Position numbers and translations under genes: made by a program
Shown: positions 1 through 8,502 of the stretch, piece after piece
Layout: each line of letters begins with the position of its first letter
Numbering within the stretch: the stretch's first letter is position 1
Assembly: GCF_025860405.1 (NCBI RefSeq)
Contig: NZ_CP063785.1
Coordinates: 4,865,390-4,929,389 of the forward strand
DNA: 64,000 nucleotides
Origin: Tolypothrix sp. PCC 7712
GTDB taxonomy: Bacteria; Cyanobacteriota; Cyanobacteriia; Cyanobacteriales; Nostocaceae
Direction of reading: 5' to 3'
Notes under the pieces: generated by a model
What the model was told of the DNA's origin: nothing
Databases searched by the model: none
The model's input: only the letters and a program-made list of their open reading frames with translations

Positions 1-36
1 GAGTAGAAATTTTCTACTCTATTTGATTTGTAAATC

Positions 37-957
37 CTAAACTTTCACCTTTTCTCGATAAACTTTAGGTGTTGTTCCTAGGGATTTACGGAAAACGTAT
101 GTAAAATGACTTTGACTTTGAAAACCTACTTGCTGGCAAATTTGGTCAATGGTTTGTTCAGTACGAGTTAATAACTTTTTAGCTCTTTCAATCCGACAAT
201 TTAAAACATATTGATGCGGAGCAAAACCTGTTGATTGTTTAAATAACCGCGAAAAATGGTACATACTCATACCTGTAACTTCAGCGATTTCAGCTAAAGT
301 CAAATCTTGCTCTAAATGCTCTTGAATATATGTCACAGCTTGTCGTAGCTTTAGCCGTGGCAGTCCCCTTTCTTTGGTATATTCAGAAACTATATTATTA
401 GATGCAGAATAATGTTTAAGTAGATGAATACAGAGAGTAGTTGCCAAAGATTCAATATAAACACGACTACCCAGCCCACCTGATACTAATTCTGACTGCA
501 GTGACAGTCCTATCTGTTTAATCATTGGGTTAGGTGCCGCAAAGTGGGGTACAATCTCGTAGCCCTGTAAATCTACAGCATCGAAAGCCGCACGAGTGAA
601 TAAAACAGGTTCGAGACTAATAACTAAAAATTCCCCTTCTGTTTTCCACCTTGATAAGTGATTGGTATTTGCTGGAATTACTACCACATCACCATAGTTG
701 ATGCGTTCAAGCTGCAACTTACCATCAAATATCCGCTCAACTTTGATGCTACCGAGGTCTAAGCCGATAATAATCAGATGCTGTTCAAAATAATGTTCTG
801 GAGTTTCATAACCAGGCTGTCGATGATGTTCCAAGTGAATCCCATTCCACTGGGCATCGTAGCTAGAAAGCAGTGGCGATCGCGGTAGAATTGCTGAACA
901 GGCATCTTTTTGAGCAAAATCAATCGTTAAAACCTTCTCTGGTGGCATTATTCTCAC
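37..957 (-). CDS. AraC family transcriptional regulator
   Basis: A 306-residue DNA-binding regulator. The last 100 residues form the AraC double helix-turn-helix: the first helix pair lies around LTLAEIAEVTGMSMYHFSRL, the second around IDQICQQVGFQSQSHFTYVF, followed by the usual GTTPKVYR end. The N-terminal 200 residues contain a cupin-like segment (GDVVVIPANTNHLSRW) that probably senses a small ligand, which is not identifiable. The first codon is GTG; an ATG three codons in (948) is an equally good start, and neither has a strong ribosome site. It is transcribed divergently from the DCC-family gene at 1112, so the 154-bp gap may hold its operator. The family is clear, the regulon is unknown. 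Confidence 0.9.
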   Translation of the reverse strand: MRIMPPEKVLTIDFAQKDACSAILPRSPLLSSYDAQWNGIHLEHHRQPGYETPEHYFEQHLIIIGLDLGSIKVERIFDGKLQLERINYGDVVVIPANTNHLSRWKTEGEFLVISLEPVLFTRAAFDAVDLQGYEIVPHFAAPNPMIKQIGLSLQSELVSGGLGSRVYIESLATTLCIHLLKHYSASNNIVSEYTKERGLPRLKLRQAVTYIQEHLEQDLTLAEIAEVTGMSMYHFSRLFKQSTGFAPHQYVLNCRIERAKKLLTRTEQTIDQICQQVGFQSQSHFTYVFRKSLGTTPKVYREKVKV

Positions 958-1111
958 CCCAACAAGTACTCAGTTTCCAGTGTAAAGCTATACTTAATCA
1001 TTTAAATACTGTAGATACTCTTGGAATGAGTAGCTAAGTTAAATTTACATATAGCAATATAATCTCATCATTTTAAAGCTAACCGCTCGTTTAAGGGTAT
1101 AAACAAGGATA

Positions 1112-1522
1112 ATGAATTATTACGTAATCTACGATGGCAATTGCAATCTCTGCGTTACCTTAGTGCAGTTATTAGAGAGCTTAGATCAAGGTAAGCTGTT
1201 TCGTTACAGCCCCATGCAAGACGAACAGACACTTCCCCAATTTGGCATTACACCCCAAGATTGCGAACAGGGGATGATGTTGATTGATGCTAATGCACCA
1301 GCAAAACGTTGGCAAGGCAGTAACGCCGCAGAAGAAATAGGCAAGTTATTGCCGCTAGGAAGTGTATTTGTCGATGCTTATCGCGCATTACCAGGTGTGA
1401 AGTGGGCAGGCGATCGCTTTTACGAACAAATCCGCGATCATCGTTATACTATCTTTGGTAAACGTGACAGTACCTATCAATCTTCATTTTGTATAGATGG
1501 TAGCTGTCAAACTAATTCGTAA
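1112..1522 (+). CDS. DCC-family thiol-disulfide oxidoreductase (DUF393)
   Basis: A 136-residue protein with the diagnostic N-terminal YDGNCNLC motif (Cys11 and Cys14), which gives the DCC family its name and resembles a thioredoxin-like CxxC site. The FRYSPMQ and DAYRALPGVKW segments also fit the family. A second Cys pair (CIDGSC) sits at the extreme C-terminus. The ATG is preceded by an AAGGAT ribosome site. Family members are predicted small redox proteins; the substrate is unknown. It is divergent from the AraC regulator, which could control it. Confidence 0.85.
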   Translation: MNYYVIYDGNCNLCVTLVQLLESLDQGKLFRYSPMQDEQTLPQFGITPQDCEQGMMLIDANAPAKRWQGSNAAEEIGKLLPLGSVFVDAYRALPGVKWAGDRFYEQIRDHRYTIFGKRDSTYQSSFCIDGSCQTNS

Positions 1523-1874
1523 TTCGTAATTCGTAATTATGAATTTTTAAACTATGGGCGACAAATTGTAGGGGCAAGGCATTGCCTTGCCCTCTAGAAT
1601 ATATTGATGTGTCGCAAACACTATAGGAATCCGATTTGATTATTGAAAAATCTAAGTATGTGTAGGGTGCGTTATCACGAAGTGTAACGCACCGTATTCT
1701 CAGCTTTGGTGCGTTGCGCTACGCGACAACACACCCTACGTCTAGTTCAGAAATCAAATATGAATCCTATATTTGACTTTGTATTATACGCAGAAACCTA
1801 CAGTTTTACACCCTTATATATATGTTGTAATCTGTTTCCAAATCTGCCTAAATGTCTTAATGACCCATTACCAA
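1523..1874. repeat. Gene-free interval with dispersed cyanobacterial repeats
   Basis: No convincing gene. It starts with tandem AATTCGT heptamers (1518-1545). A GGGGCAAGGC/GCCTTGCCC palindrome follows at 1571-1592, in the same flanking context as copies at 32.8 and 33.0 kb. Next comes a palindrome pair of the GGTGCGTTA..TAACGCACC type near 1665-1740. The 62-codon reading frame at 1706 lies in this repeat material and is not supported. Confidence 0.7.
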
Positions 1875-2804
1875 TTACCCATTACCATGACTAGACAACC
1901 TTGTCATTTCAAATAATTGCTGGGCATTCTTGCCTAAAAAAGCATCAAAAATTTTATGTTTTCCTGGTTCTATTTCAACATGGTAACGTTGAGCAATTTC
2001 ATAATAAGCATAAGTCCAGGGAATTTGAATTTCTGTATTATTGCTATCATCCAAAACAGTTACCATTTCTGTTACAGCTTGCGTGGCTGTTTGACGCAAA
2101 CCACAAGCAATATTACCCTCTATCTCGGCTTTCATAGGCACGCCCAAGTTAACTAAACCTGCAACTGTCGTGTCAATATCTGGGTATTTTGCAGTATTTT
2201 GGCGATTGACAAAGCCTGTAAAATGGTTGACTGCATAACCATGCAACAGCACCCAAGCGCCATATTGAGTTACCTGATTCACCTCTTCCACAACAGAAAG
2301 TTGGGGAGTTTTCCAAGGACGGGTAAATATTTTATGAAATTTTTGAGCAATATTTTTTTCGTCCTCATCTTCTTTGATTGAAGTAGCTAGAGAATAGATA
2401 AATTTTTCATCAATTGATGATACTGTTTGATAAATGAGTTGAGCAATTCTCTCAGGTAATTCATCTACTATTAGCTCGCTAATAAATAGCTTAGGCAAGT
2501 CAAATTCTGCTTGTTGGGGATGACTATAATGACGAGCATATAAATGAGTTTCGGGGAAAATATATTCCCCTGCTGCTACATATCCTAAAGCTGTAGCTAA
2601 TTGTTCCAAATAATTAATCCCCAAATTAACTTTACCGCTTGGCGTATCAAGAGATAGACGCAAAGAACGTAAAGCAATGTGGTCATTTGCAACAGTTCCA
2701 CCCACCGCAGTAATCATTTCTTGATAGGTGCGGGCGTAACTTACTCTGGTGCTGTATTCCTCCCACAGCGATGAAAACAGATGAAGGGCTATTTGGGGTT
2801 TCAT
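1875..2804 (-). CDS. DUF1338 family protein, 2-oxoadipate dioxygenase/decarboxylase-like
   Basis: A 309-residue protein with DUF1338 hallmarks: VANDHIALR (His42), EYIFPETHLYARHYSHP, LPKLFISEL and HGYAVNHFTGF. The conserved histidines and a glutamate form the Fe(II) site in characterised members such as HglS, which converts 2-oxoadipate to 2-hydroxyglutarate with two decarboxylations in lysine degradation. The gene lies 123 bp downstream of a class III aminotransferase on the same strand, which could supply a 2-oxo acid. Family assignment is firm; the substrate is inferred. Confidence 0.8.
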   Translation of the reverse strand: MKPQIALHLFSSLWEEYSTRVSYARTYQEMITAVGGTVANDHIALRSLRLSLDTPSGKVNLGINYLEQLATALGYVAAGEYIFPETHLYARHYSHPQQAEFDLPKLFISELIVDELPERIAQLIYQTVSSIDEKFIYSLATSIKEDEDEKNIAQKFHKIFTRPWKTPQLSVVEEVNQVTQYGAWVLLHGYAVNHFTGFVNRQNTAKYPDIDTTVAGLVNLGVPMKAEIEGNIACGLRQTATQAVTEMVTVLDDSNNTEIQIPWTYAYYEIAQRYHVEIEPGKHKIFDAFLGKNAQQLFEMTRLSSHGNG

Positions 2805-2851
2805 AAGCTAAACAATTTTAAATTTTAGATTTGAATACATTAGCTGGATTT

Positions 2852-2884
2852 AGATCCCCGACTTCTTGGAGAAGTCGGGGATCT
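2852..2884. repeat. 14-bp-stem palindrome, copy 1
   Basis: A perfect inverted repeat with arms AGATCCCCGACTTC and GAAGTCGGGGATCT around a TTGGA loop, between the aminotransferase and the DUF1338 gene. An identical stem with a different loop (TTCAA) is at 25967-25999. It may act as a transcript hairpin within this two-gene unit. Confidence 0.85.
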
Positions 2885-2927
2885 GAGCAGCAAGTTTGAC
2901 TAAATTAATGCAAGTTATAATGTGCAA

Positions 2928-4226
2928 TTAGGAACTTAAGATATCTGAGAGAATATCTAAAGCAATATGAATTTGATTGCTATCGATAACTAAAGGTGGG
3001 CAAAAACGAATTGCGGCTTTACCACAACCAAGCAATAATAAACCTCGTTTGAAAGCTTCTTGAATTATGCGATCGCGCAGATTACGATCAAGATTACCTT
3101 CTTCATTGTATAAATCCACCGCTACCATTAAACCTTTACCCCGTGGTAACGATAGGCGGGGAAATTTTTCATGTAATTGAGTTAAACCTGTTTGCAATAA
3201 CTCTCCCATTTGCAAGGCGTTAGCAATTAAACCACCTTCTAATAGTTTGAGTGTTGCAATCCCAGCCGCGCAAGCTACGGGATTTCCACCAAATGTTGTA
3301 GCATGGGCCCCTGGAGGCCAAGTCATTAATTCTGGACGAGAGAGAATTGCACCTAAAGGTAAACCGCTAGCGATACCTTTGGCTGTGGTAATAATATCAG
3401 GCATCACACACCAATGCTCAATGGCAAATAAGCATCCGGTGCGCCCCATCCCCGATTGCACTTCATCAACTACCATCAGGATGCCATAGCGATCGCATAT
3501 TTCCCGAATTCTTTGTAAAAAACCATCTTCGGGTACGATGTAACCACCTTCTCCTTGTATCGCTTCCACAACAATTGCTGCTACCTCCTGGGGTGGTAAC
3601 ATCGTCGGGAATAAATGTTTTTCTAAATAATCTAAGCTGGCGTGAGTACCGTAGGGAATATGAGTGACACCGGGTACAAAGGGGCCAAAATTCTGTCTTT
3701 GCACTACTTTAGAAGCAGTCAGAGACATTGCACCATAAGTCCGTCCGTGGAATGCGCCTAAAAATGCCACGATTTGCGATCGCTTGGTGTAATATCGAGC
3801 TAGTTTAATTGCTCCTTCATTCGATTCCGCCCCGGAATTGGTAAAAAATACCTTAGCACCTGCGGGAAAAGGGGCGCGACTAGCTAATTTTTCGGCTAAT
3901 TCCACCATCGGTTCATAATAAAAATCAGTCCCCGACATATGTAGAAGATTTGCTGACTGTGCTTGAATAGCTGCAATCACTTCCGGGTGTGCGTGTCCGG
4001 TATTAGTCACCGCAATCCCTGCAGTCATATCTAAGAAAACATTACCGTCAACATCCTCCACCATACAACCCTCACCCCTAGCCACAACCAAGGGATAATC
4101 TCTTGTATAAGAAGGAGAAGTTACAGCGCGATCGCGTTCTATAATTGCTTGAGCATGAGGCCCCGGTAAAGAAGTAACTAAACTTGGTACACGGGGTAAA
4201 CCAAGATTCACAGGGATACTCAACAT
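2928..4226 (-). CDS. Class III PLP-dependent aminotransferase (acetylornithine/GABA aminotransferase family)
   Basis: A 432-residue fold-type I aminotransferase. Visible motifs are the N-terminal GNVFLDMTAGIAVTNTGH, the PLP-phosphate region FFTNSGAESNEGAIKLAR, HGRTYGAMSLT, the VDEVQSGMGRTG aspartate motif and the Schiff-base lysine in TTAKGIASGLPLGA. Sequence alone does not separate acetylornithine, 4-aminobutyrate, lysine and 2-aminoadipate enzymes. The neighbouring DUF1338 gene, in the same orientation, favours a role in making a 2-oxo acid such as 2-oxoadipate, but this is inference. Its length fits the GabT-like group. Confidence 0.88.
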   Translation of the reverse strand: MLSIPVNLGLPRVPSLVTSLPGPHAQAIIERDRAVTSPSYTRDYPLVVARGEGCMVEDVDGNVFLDMTAGIAVTNTGHAHPEVIAAIQAQSANLLHMSGTDFYYEPMVELAEKLASRAPFPAGAKVFFTNSGAESNEGAIKLARYYTKRSQIVAFLGAFHGRTYGAMSLTASKVVQRQNFGPFVPGVTHIPYGTHASLDYLEKHLFPTMLPPQEVAAIVVEAIQGEGGYIVPEDGFLQRIREICDRYGILMVVDEVQSGMGRTGCLFAIEHWCVMPDIITTAKGIASGLPLGAILSRPELMTWPPGAHATTFGGNPVACAAGIATLKLLEGGLIANALQMGELLQTGLTQLHEKFPRLSLPRGKGLMVAVDLYNEEGNLDRNLRDRIIQEAFKRGLLLLGCGKAAIRFCPPLVIDSNQIHIALDILSDILSS

Positions 4227-4580
4227 ATTTTTTTAGATTTTTTTAAGATAATGTTTGATTAAAAACTGAGGTTTTAACTATTGCAGTAGCATTTGATTCT
4301 CTTTGCTAAAGATTTATGCTTAATGGGGATTGGGGATTGGGGAACTCGGGGCCCCCTCTGGGGATAAGGGGTAATGGGGATTGGGGATTGGGGACTAGGG
4401 ACTGGGGACTGGGTAATGGGTAATGGGTAATGGGTAATGGTAATTGGTAATGGGTGTTTTTTATTTCTTCCTCATCTTCCTCATCTTCCTCATCTTCCTC
4501 ATCTCCCTCATCTCCCTCATCTCCCCAATCCCCTCATCATCTAGATTTGGCAATTTGGCAGATATTTTTATTACTAAATT
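4227..4580. repeat. Low-complexity interval with G-rich dispersed repeat (copy 1) and heptamers
   Basis: A gene-free stretch. It contains the G-rich unit built on GGGGAACTCGGGGCCCCCTC (about 4339-4388), also present inverted at 9943-10005 and direct at 50081-50140. TAATGGG heptamers and a CTTCCTCATCTTCCTCAT-type 9-bp repeat follow. The 76-codon plus-strand frame at 4454 is a poly-serine translation of this repeat and is not a gene. Confidence 0.75.
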
Positions 4581-4668
4581 GGTATCTTAAAACTCGCGAA
4601 TGTCTTTGTGCGACAATACCGACTTGCAGAATCCCCTGGCTAATCACCGGGGGTCTTTTTTTATTGTT
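4580..4668 (+). terminator. Intrinsic-terminator-like hairpin, possible end of a small RNA
   Basis: A GC-rich hairpin (CCCCTGG...CCGGGGG, one G-T wobble) at about 4631-4654 is followed by a run of seven T with the form of a plus-strand terminator. No plus-strand gene precedes it; the nearest upstream gene is on the other strand. It may therefore end a short unannotated transcript starting near 4560-4590. Only the terminator is directly visible. Confidence 0.4.
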
Positions 4669-4746
4669 AACTGTTGACTGTTAACTATCAACAGTCAACA
4701 GTCAACCAACCTGATTAGTAAGTATGTAATTTCAATATGTAATAGG

Positions 4747-5022
4747 TTAGTTATTTTGCTCTGGGCGTTTGCGAAATAAGCCTGTCATACTTAAACCAGT
4801 AATTAACAAGCCTACTAATCCCAAACCATTCAAAATTGGATAGATTTTACCTAAACGTAATATCTCAAAAGTATGAATACTCAGCAAAAATTCGCCTAAC
4901 TCACCTTGGTGGAACCATTCATCTACGATGGTATAGCCCATACCAGTAAGCACAGTCAAAAATAAGGGTATACATAAAGCGATCGCAATTTGGCGATGAT
5001 ATTTGCGAAACATCCGGTTCAT
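4747..5022 (-). CDS. Small PepSY-type membrane protein
   Basis: A 91-residue protein with a basic N-terminus (MNRMFRKYHRQIA), a first membrane segment (IALCIPLFLTVLTGMGYTIV), a loop with LGEFLLSIHTFEILRLGKIYP, and a second membrane segment (LNGLGLVGLLITGLSMTGLF). This layout resembles the minimal PepSY-associated membrane proteins of cyanobacteria. The lone IHTFEILRLGKIYP region is reminiscent of iron-uptake-associated PepSY proteins, but no metal ligands are identifiable. Function unknown. Confidence 0.7.
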   Translation of the reverse strand: MNRMFRKYHRQIAIALCIPLFLTVLTGMGYTIVDEWFHQGELGEFLLSIHTFEILRLGKIYPILNGLGLVGLLITGLSMTGLFRKRPEQNN

Positions 5023-5195
5023 AAAGCTTCTCTAGTACAGTAACTTTCAGGTTAGCAAATACAGTTGTCAAATCAGGCCTATTTTTGTGTATGCTTTATG
5101 ACTGGATGTCATGGGGCATAGGGCATAGGGCATGGTAATAGGTAATCGGTAATTTTTTCTCCCCTGCTCCCCTGCTCCCTCTGCTCTCATCCCCC

Positions 5196-5711
5196 TCATC
5201 TCCCCAACCCCCAATCTATCCCCAACTCAGCCTTCTTACGCTTTTTAGGGACTTTCTCGCCGTAGCCTAATTTCCAGTTGGTGGGTTGCTGCAATTCACC
5301 TACCTTACCTTGGGCAATTAGCCATAGAGCAATTCGTGTATTTAAATACCCTTTAACTAAGTAATGCCCAGGAGGAGCCTGAATGCCTTCACTGTGTGGG
5401 CTAGGAATATTATGTATAGTTCCACAGTCTGTATCATTATCAGGTAGTGTAACTTGCATTACATAGTCAGTTTTATATTGATTGGGGACTGCAAATACAG
5501 CATAGACGTGATGTTGACCGCGCCAAGGCTGAATTACTATTTTTTCAGGATAGGCATAGTATTTTTGACCTTTAGTAGCAATAAATTTTGATGGCTGACA
5601 AACAGGAATTCGCGATCGCTTGCGGCTGAAGTAGGAAAAACCTAAGATACCAACTAAACTCAGCGCCACAAAAATGTAAATGAATTGATGTTTTCGCACT
5701 TGCTCGATCAA
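5196..5711 (-). CDS. Hypothetical membrane-anchored protein
   Basis: A 171-residue protein not assigned to a family. One N-terminal membrane segment (FIYIFVALSLVGILGFSYF) is followed by a basic RKRSRIP stretch and a soluble, probably periplasmic domain with two cysteines and a basic C-terminus (KVPKKRKKAELG). The first codon is TTG; a GTG four codons in is also possible. The coherent anchor and non-repetitive composition support a real gene. No operon partner is evident. Confidence 0.6.
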   Translation of the reverse strand: MIEQVRKHQFIYIFVALSLVGILGFSYFSRKRSRIPVCQPSKFIATKGQKYYAYPEKIVIQPWRGQHHVYAVFAVPNQYKTDYVMQVTLPDNDTDCGTIHNIPSPHSEGIQAPPGHYLVKGYLNTRIALWLIAQGKVGELQQPTNWKLGYGEKVPKKRKKAELGIDWGLGR

Positions 5712-5982
5712 GGACTACGGTTTTTTGGTTATATTCTAGCGAGCCAAAAAAAATACGTAGGTATCACCCTACGTAGACATCGCTTTCCATTCATTCAAAG
5801 GCGATCGCATTCCAGCAGTACAATTTTGGTTTGCTATCTCCTGAAAGTGTTTCAGCCTCAATATTGCTCGGTTAAGGATTTTCAAGTTGGAATTTGGTTT
5901 GGGGAAAAGGTTAAAGGGTAAGGGTTAAAGGTTGTTTCTTACCCCTTTTCCCCTTAACCGACAAATATTGGTTTCAGCCTAA

Positions 5983-6474
5983 TTAAACAGGTACAGTTAA
6001 TTTATCTTGTTCGCGGGCTGCGACTACCAGAACTAAACAAAGAAGTGCGATCGCTTTTTGCCATTCCTGACGGACTTTAACGCTTTCTACTCCATCAAAT
6101 AAGGCTATCAAGCGGGGAATGGAAGCCTCTAAAGCTTTACGTGGTACGGGACGGTGTAAATCCACTAAGTTAGTTAAACTTTCGCGATGATGAACAAAAC
6201 CAATTACCCAGGCTGTTGTGTGATCGGGACTTTCAGGAACGCGCTTCACACCTAACTCATTTTTTAGCCAGTTATAAAAAGGTGGTAATTCTTTGGCTAA
6301 AACTGCTCCGGCTGTTGGTAATGTTTCCTTGAGCAAAGAACTATCTAAACTATCTAGCTTTTGCTTTAATTCCGGTGAATTCAAAAATTCATTGAGTGGG
6401 TGAGATAGTATTACTTCTAATTGAGGTTGAGCAATATCTGAGTATTGGGCGAAAGTAGAAATTAGTGATTGCAT
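5983..6474 (-). CDS. Hypothetical protein, last gene of a methyltransferase-cupin operon
   Basis: A 163-residue, mostly helical, leucine-rich protein that I do not recognise. No signal peptide is visible; residues near the C-terminus (AIALLCLVLVVAA) are hydrophobic but short. A His pair occurs in GFVHHRESL. It lies 17 bp downstream of the cupin and 410 bp downstream of the methyltransferase, all on the minus strand, so co-transcription is likely. This trio is the only functional clue. Confidence 0.65.
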   Translation of the reverse strand: MQSLISTFAQYSDIAQPQLEVILSHPLNEFLNSPELKQKLDSLDSSLLKETLPTAGAVLAKELPPFYNWLKNELGVKRVPESPDHTTAWVIGFVHHRESLTNLVDLHRPVPRKALEASIPRLIALFDGVESVKVRQEWQKAIALLCLVLVVAAREQDKLTVPV

Positions 6475-6491
6475 AGTTCTTGATCCAAAAA

Positions 6492-6839
6492 TTAATTGTT
6501 ATCTGGTGCTTTTGCGGAAAGTATGAGCAAAAAGCTGAGATTTTCTGCAGTTTGTAAAGCGTGAGGTGCATTAGCAGGCATAAAAACTAAAACCCCAGGT
6601 TCTAGGACAATATTCTCCCCGCATAAAGTTAGTAAACCTTTACCTTCAATGACGCTGATTGTGGCATTGCGAGTTGAGGTATGTTCTGAAATTTCTGTAT
6701 TAGCTGCTAGACAAAATAAGGTATATTGACAAACTTGGTCTTTCAACAGTACTTTACTGAGAACTCCACTATGGGGATATTCAATTTGTGTTTGCAATTG
6801 AGTAACAAAAGATTGATTACTTGTGATGGTGGAAGTCAT
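6492..6839 (-). CDS. Small cupin-domain protein
   Basis: A 115-residue single-domain cupin. The beta-barrel signature is recognisable in the ISVIEGKGLLTLCGENIVLEPGVLVFMPANAPHALQT region. The usual two-His metal motif is reduced: only the C-terminal APHAL histidine is clear, with an EHTST histidine upstream, so metal binding is uncertain. It is the middle gene of a three-gene minus-strand set, 45 bp after the methyltransferase. Possible roles include small-molecule sensing or isomerisation. Confidence 0.75.
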   Translation of the reverse strand: MTSTITSNQSFVTQLQTQIEYPHSGVLSKVLLKDQVCQYTLFCLAANTEISEHTSTRNATISVIEGKGLLTLCGENIVLEPGVLVFMPANAPHALQTAENLSFLLILSAKAPDNN

Positions 6840-6884
6840 ATTTTCAAGGAATAATAAACCGACGAAGGAAGCAGATTAATAATG

Positions 6885-7661
6885 TTATTGAGCAACAGCA
6901 GATATGAGAATGTAGCCTAATTCCTGATGATATTTATGGAAAACATGGCGCATTTCTAAAACACGCTGGCGGATTAAGGGTTGCGTTAAGATATTCCACA
7001 AAATCTTGATTGTGTTAACAATACCTTCTTCCTGCAGCATTCTTTGCCAATTCAATAAATTCATGGAACCAGTATGATGCTGTTGTACTTGTAATCCTGC
7101 TGTTGCGAAAGCTTGAATCCAGCTAGTTTCGGAAAGTGGTGTAGAATTAACACGAATTACCTGAGCTAATTCTTTACGAATTTCTGCTTCTTTATTAGAT
7201 GCTAATAGTTCATGAGAGAGGAATTTTCCTCCTGGTTTCAGGTGATGATGAATTGCCGCCAAAAGTTTAGCTTTCCCCTGTGGAGATTGCATTGTAAGAA
7301 TGGCTTCCGCCAAAACATAATCGAACTTAATTGGTATTTGCTCGAGATGAAAAATATCCCCTTCAATAATTTCGATTTGGTTGTCTAACCCAGCAGCGTG
7401 AATATTAGCACGGGCATGAATTACACTTTCGTGATTCTTTTCTATTCCGATTACTTTTACATGGTAGCGTTGAGCAAGAGCGATCGCACTATAACCAAAG
7501 CTAGAAGCTAGCTCTAAAACTGTTTCGCCTGGTTGTAAATTTGCCCACATAAGTAATTTATCTGTAGCTATTCTGCCACCAGGACGCAGATATTTTTTGC
7601 CTGCGGCTGCTAAAACTTGGTGTCCGGAAGCTGTTTGTAAATTGAGGGGAATTTTGGTCAT
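6885..7661 (-). CDS. Class I SAM-dependent methyltransferase
   Basis: A 258-residue Rossmann methyltransferase. Motif I reads VLELASSFGYSAIALA (a variant of ExGxGxG), followed by VIGIEKNHESVIHARANI, IIEGDIFHL, and LKPGGKFLSHELL. The N-terminal TASGHQVLAAAGKKYLRPGG segment is typical of a subfamily of unknown substrate. As first gene of the operon with the cupin and the 163-residue protein, it probably acts in the same small-molecule pathway. The 146-bp gap to the divergent gene at 7808 should hold its promoter. Confidence 0.82.
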   Translation of the reverse strand: MTKIPLNLQTASGHQVLAAAGKKYLRPGGRIATDKLLMWANLQPGETVLELASSFGYSAIALAQRYHVKVIGIEKNHESVIHARANIHAAGLDNQIEIIEGDIFHLEQIPIKFDYVLAEAILTMQSPQGKAKLLAAIHHHLKPGGKFLSHELLASNKEAEIRKELAQVIRVNSTPLSETSWIQAFATAGLQVQQHHTGSMNLLNWQRMLQEEGIVNTIKILWNILTQPLIRQRVLEMRHVFHKYHQELGYILISAVAQ

Positions 7662-7807
7662 CTGTGAGACCCTATGAACTCATCTACCCTCACTTTGCCA
7701 GGAATTTATTATGCTGTCTTTGAGGTAGCTCAAAGAAGAAAAAAGATATGGCTGTTTTGCAAAAATGTCGATTAGACTATTGATCTACTATTGCTGGGTA
7801 TCAAACA

Positions 7808-8029
7808 ATGCGTAAGACAGCTACGACATGGTTGCTTTTGTTGTTCTTGATATTTGTAGGTTTTGGAGACAGCTTTCTACCCAAACCCCTAAGTTCTGCC
7901 AGCTTACAGACTCGCACAGCCATCAATAAATTTGTTGTTGGGTTGTTTCCAAATTGGAATCTGAGAAGCGATCCGAATGCACGTACGGAAAAGGCTTTAG
8001 ATGATATTGAAAAGGGCAGAGCAAAATAG
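7808..8029 (+). CDS. Small exported or membrane-anchored hypothetical protein
   Basis: A 73-residue protein with an N-terminal hydrophobic segment (TTWLLLLFLIFVGFGDSFL) fitting a signal peptide or anchor, then a short polar tail with LRSDPNARTEKALDDIEKG. No family is recognised. It is divergent from the methyltransferase operon and followed by about 200 bp without a gene before the cobalamin riboswitch. Confidence 0.5.
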   Translation: MRKTATTWLLLLFLIFVGFGDSFLPKPLSSASLQTRTAINKFVVGLFPNWNLRSDPNARTEKALDDIEKGRAK

Positions 8030-8244
8030 CTAATTTAAGGGAACAGAGATTAGGGAAAATCAAAGATTTAGCAATAAAACTTTAATTTTGAAACATTAGG
8101 GTATGTGACTGCTGAGGGTAAGGTACCCAATACGGTTTGGTTAAGAATTTAAAAATGTATAGCTTGGTTAAATAAATCTTATTCAGCTGATGAAAAATCT
8201 CAAGCAGCGATAATTGTCACTACCTTCTCATGCTAAATTACTAA

Positions 8245-8443
8245 AGCTTGGGGTTGGGAAACGCCGGTGAAAGTCCGGGACTGTGCCGCAGCTGTAAAGC
8301 CGTTTTAGATTTTAGATTGTCATTTTGATGGTCGGGAGTATGTTAGCAACCGAGGACTCACAAAAATCAGGAGTCAGAGAATTAGCCAAAATTCAGCATC
8401 TAAAATCCAAAATTGTGTAAGTCAGAATGCCAACCTTCAAGCT
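8245..8443 (+). promoter_or_regulatory. Cobalamin riboswitch upstream of cobG
   Basis: The conserved cobalamin-element core is present: GCCGGTGAAAGTCCGGGAC then TGTGCCGCAGCTGTAA (8263-8296). Closing stems can be traced: AGCTTG (8245-8250) pairs CAAGCT (8438-8443), and GGTTGG (8252-8257) pairs CCAACC (8430-8435). Downstream, CCCTG/CAGGG forms a hairpin at 8472-8488 directly before the AAGGAG ribosome site (8489-8494) of cobG, which suggests translational control. Binding of cobalamin is expected to repress the B12-biosynthesis genes. Confidence 0.9.
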
Positions 8444-8502
8444 GTCCCCAAGAGACATAGATCATCTACATCCCTGCGTCGCACAGGGAAGGAGTTATAG
8501 TT

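Noticed and set aside
1..19. GAGTAG/CTACTC inverted repeat at the window edge
   Set aside because: Possible terminator of the AraC gene, but AT-rich, without a clear T-run and cut by the edge; too weak to call.
4454..4684. 76-codon plus-strand frame starting with poly-serine
   Set aside because: It is a translation of the CTTCCTCAT repeat and ends in another repeat; no ribosome site.
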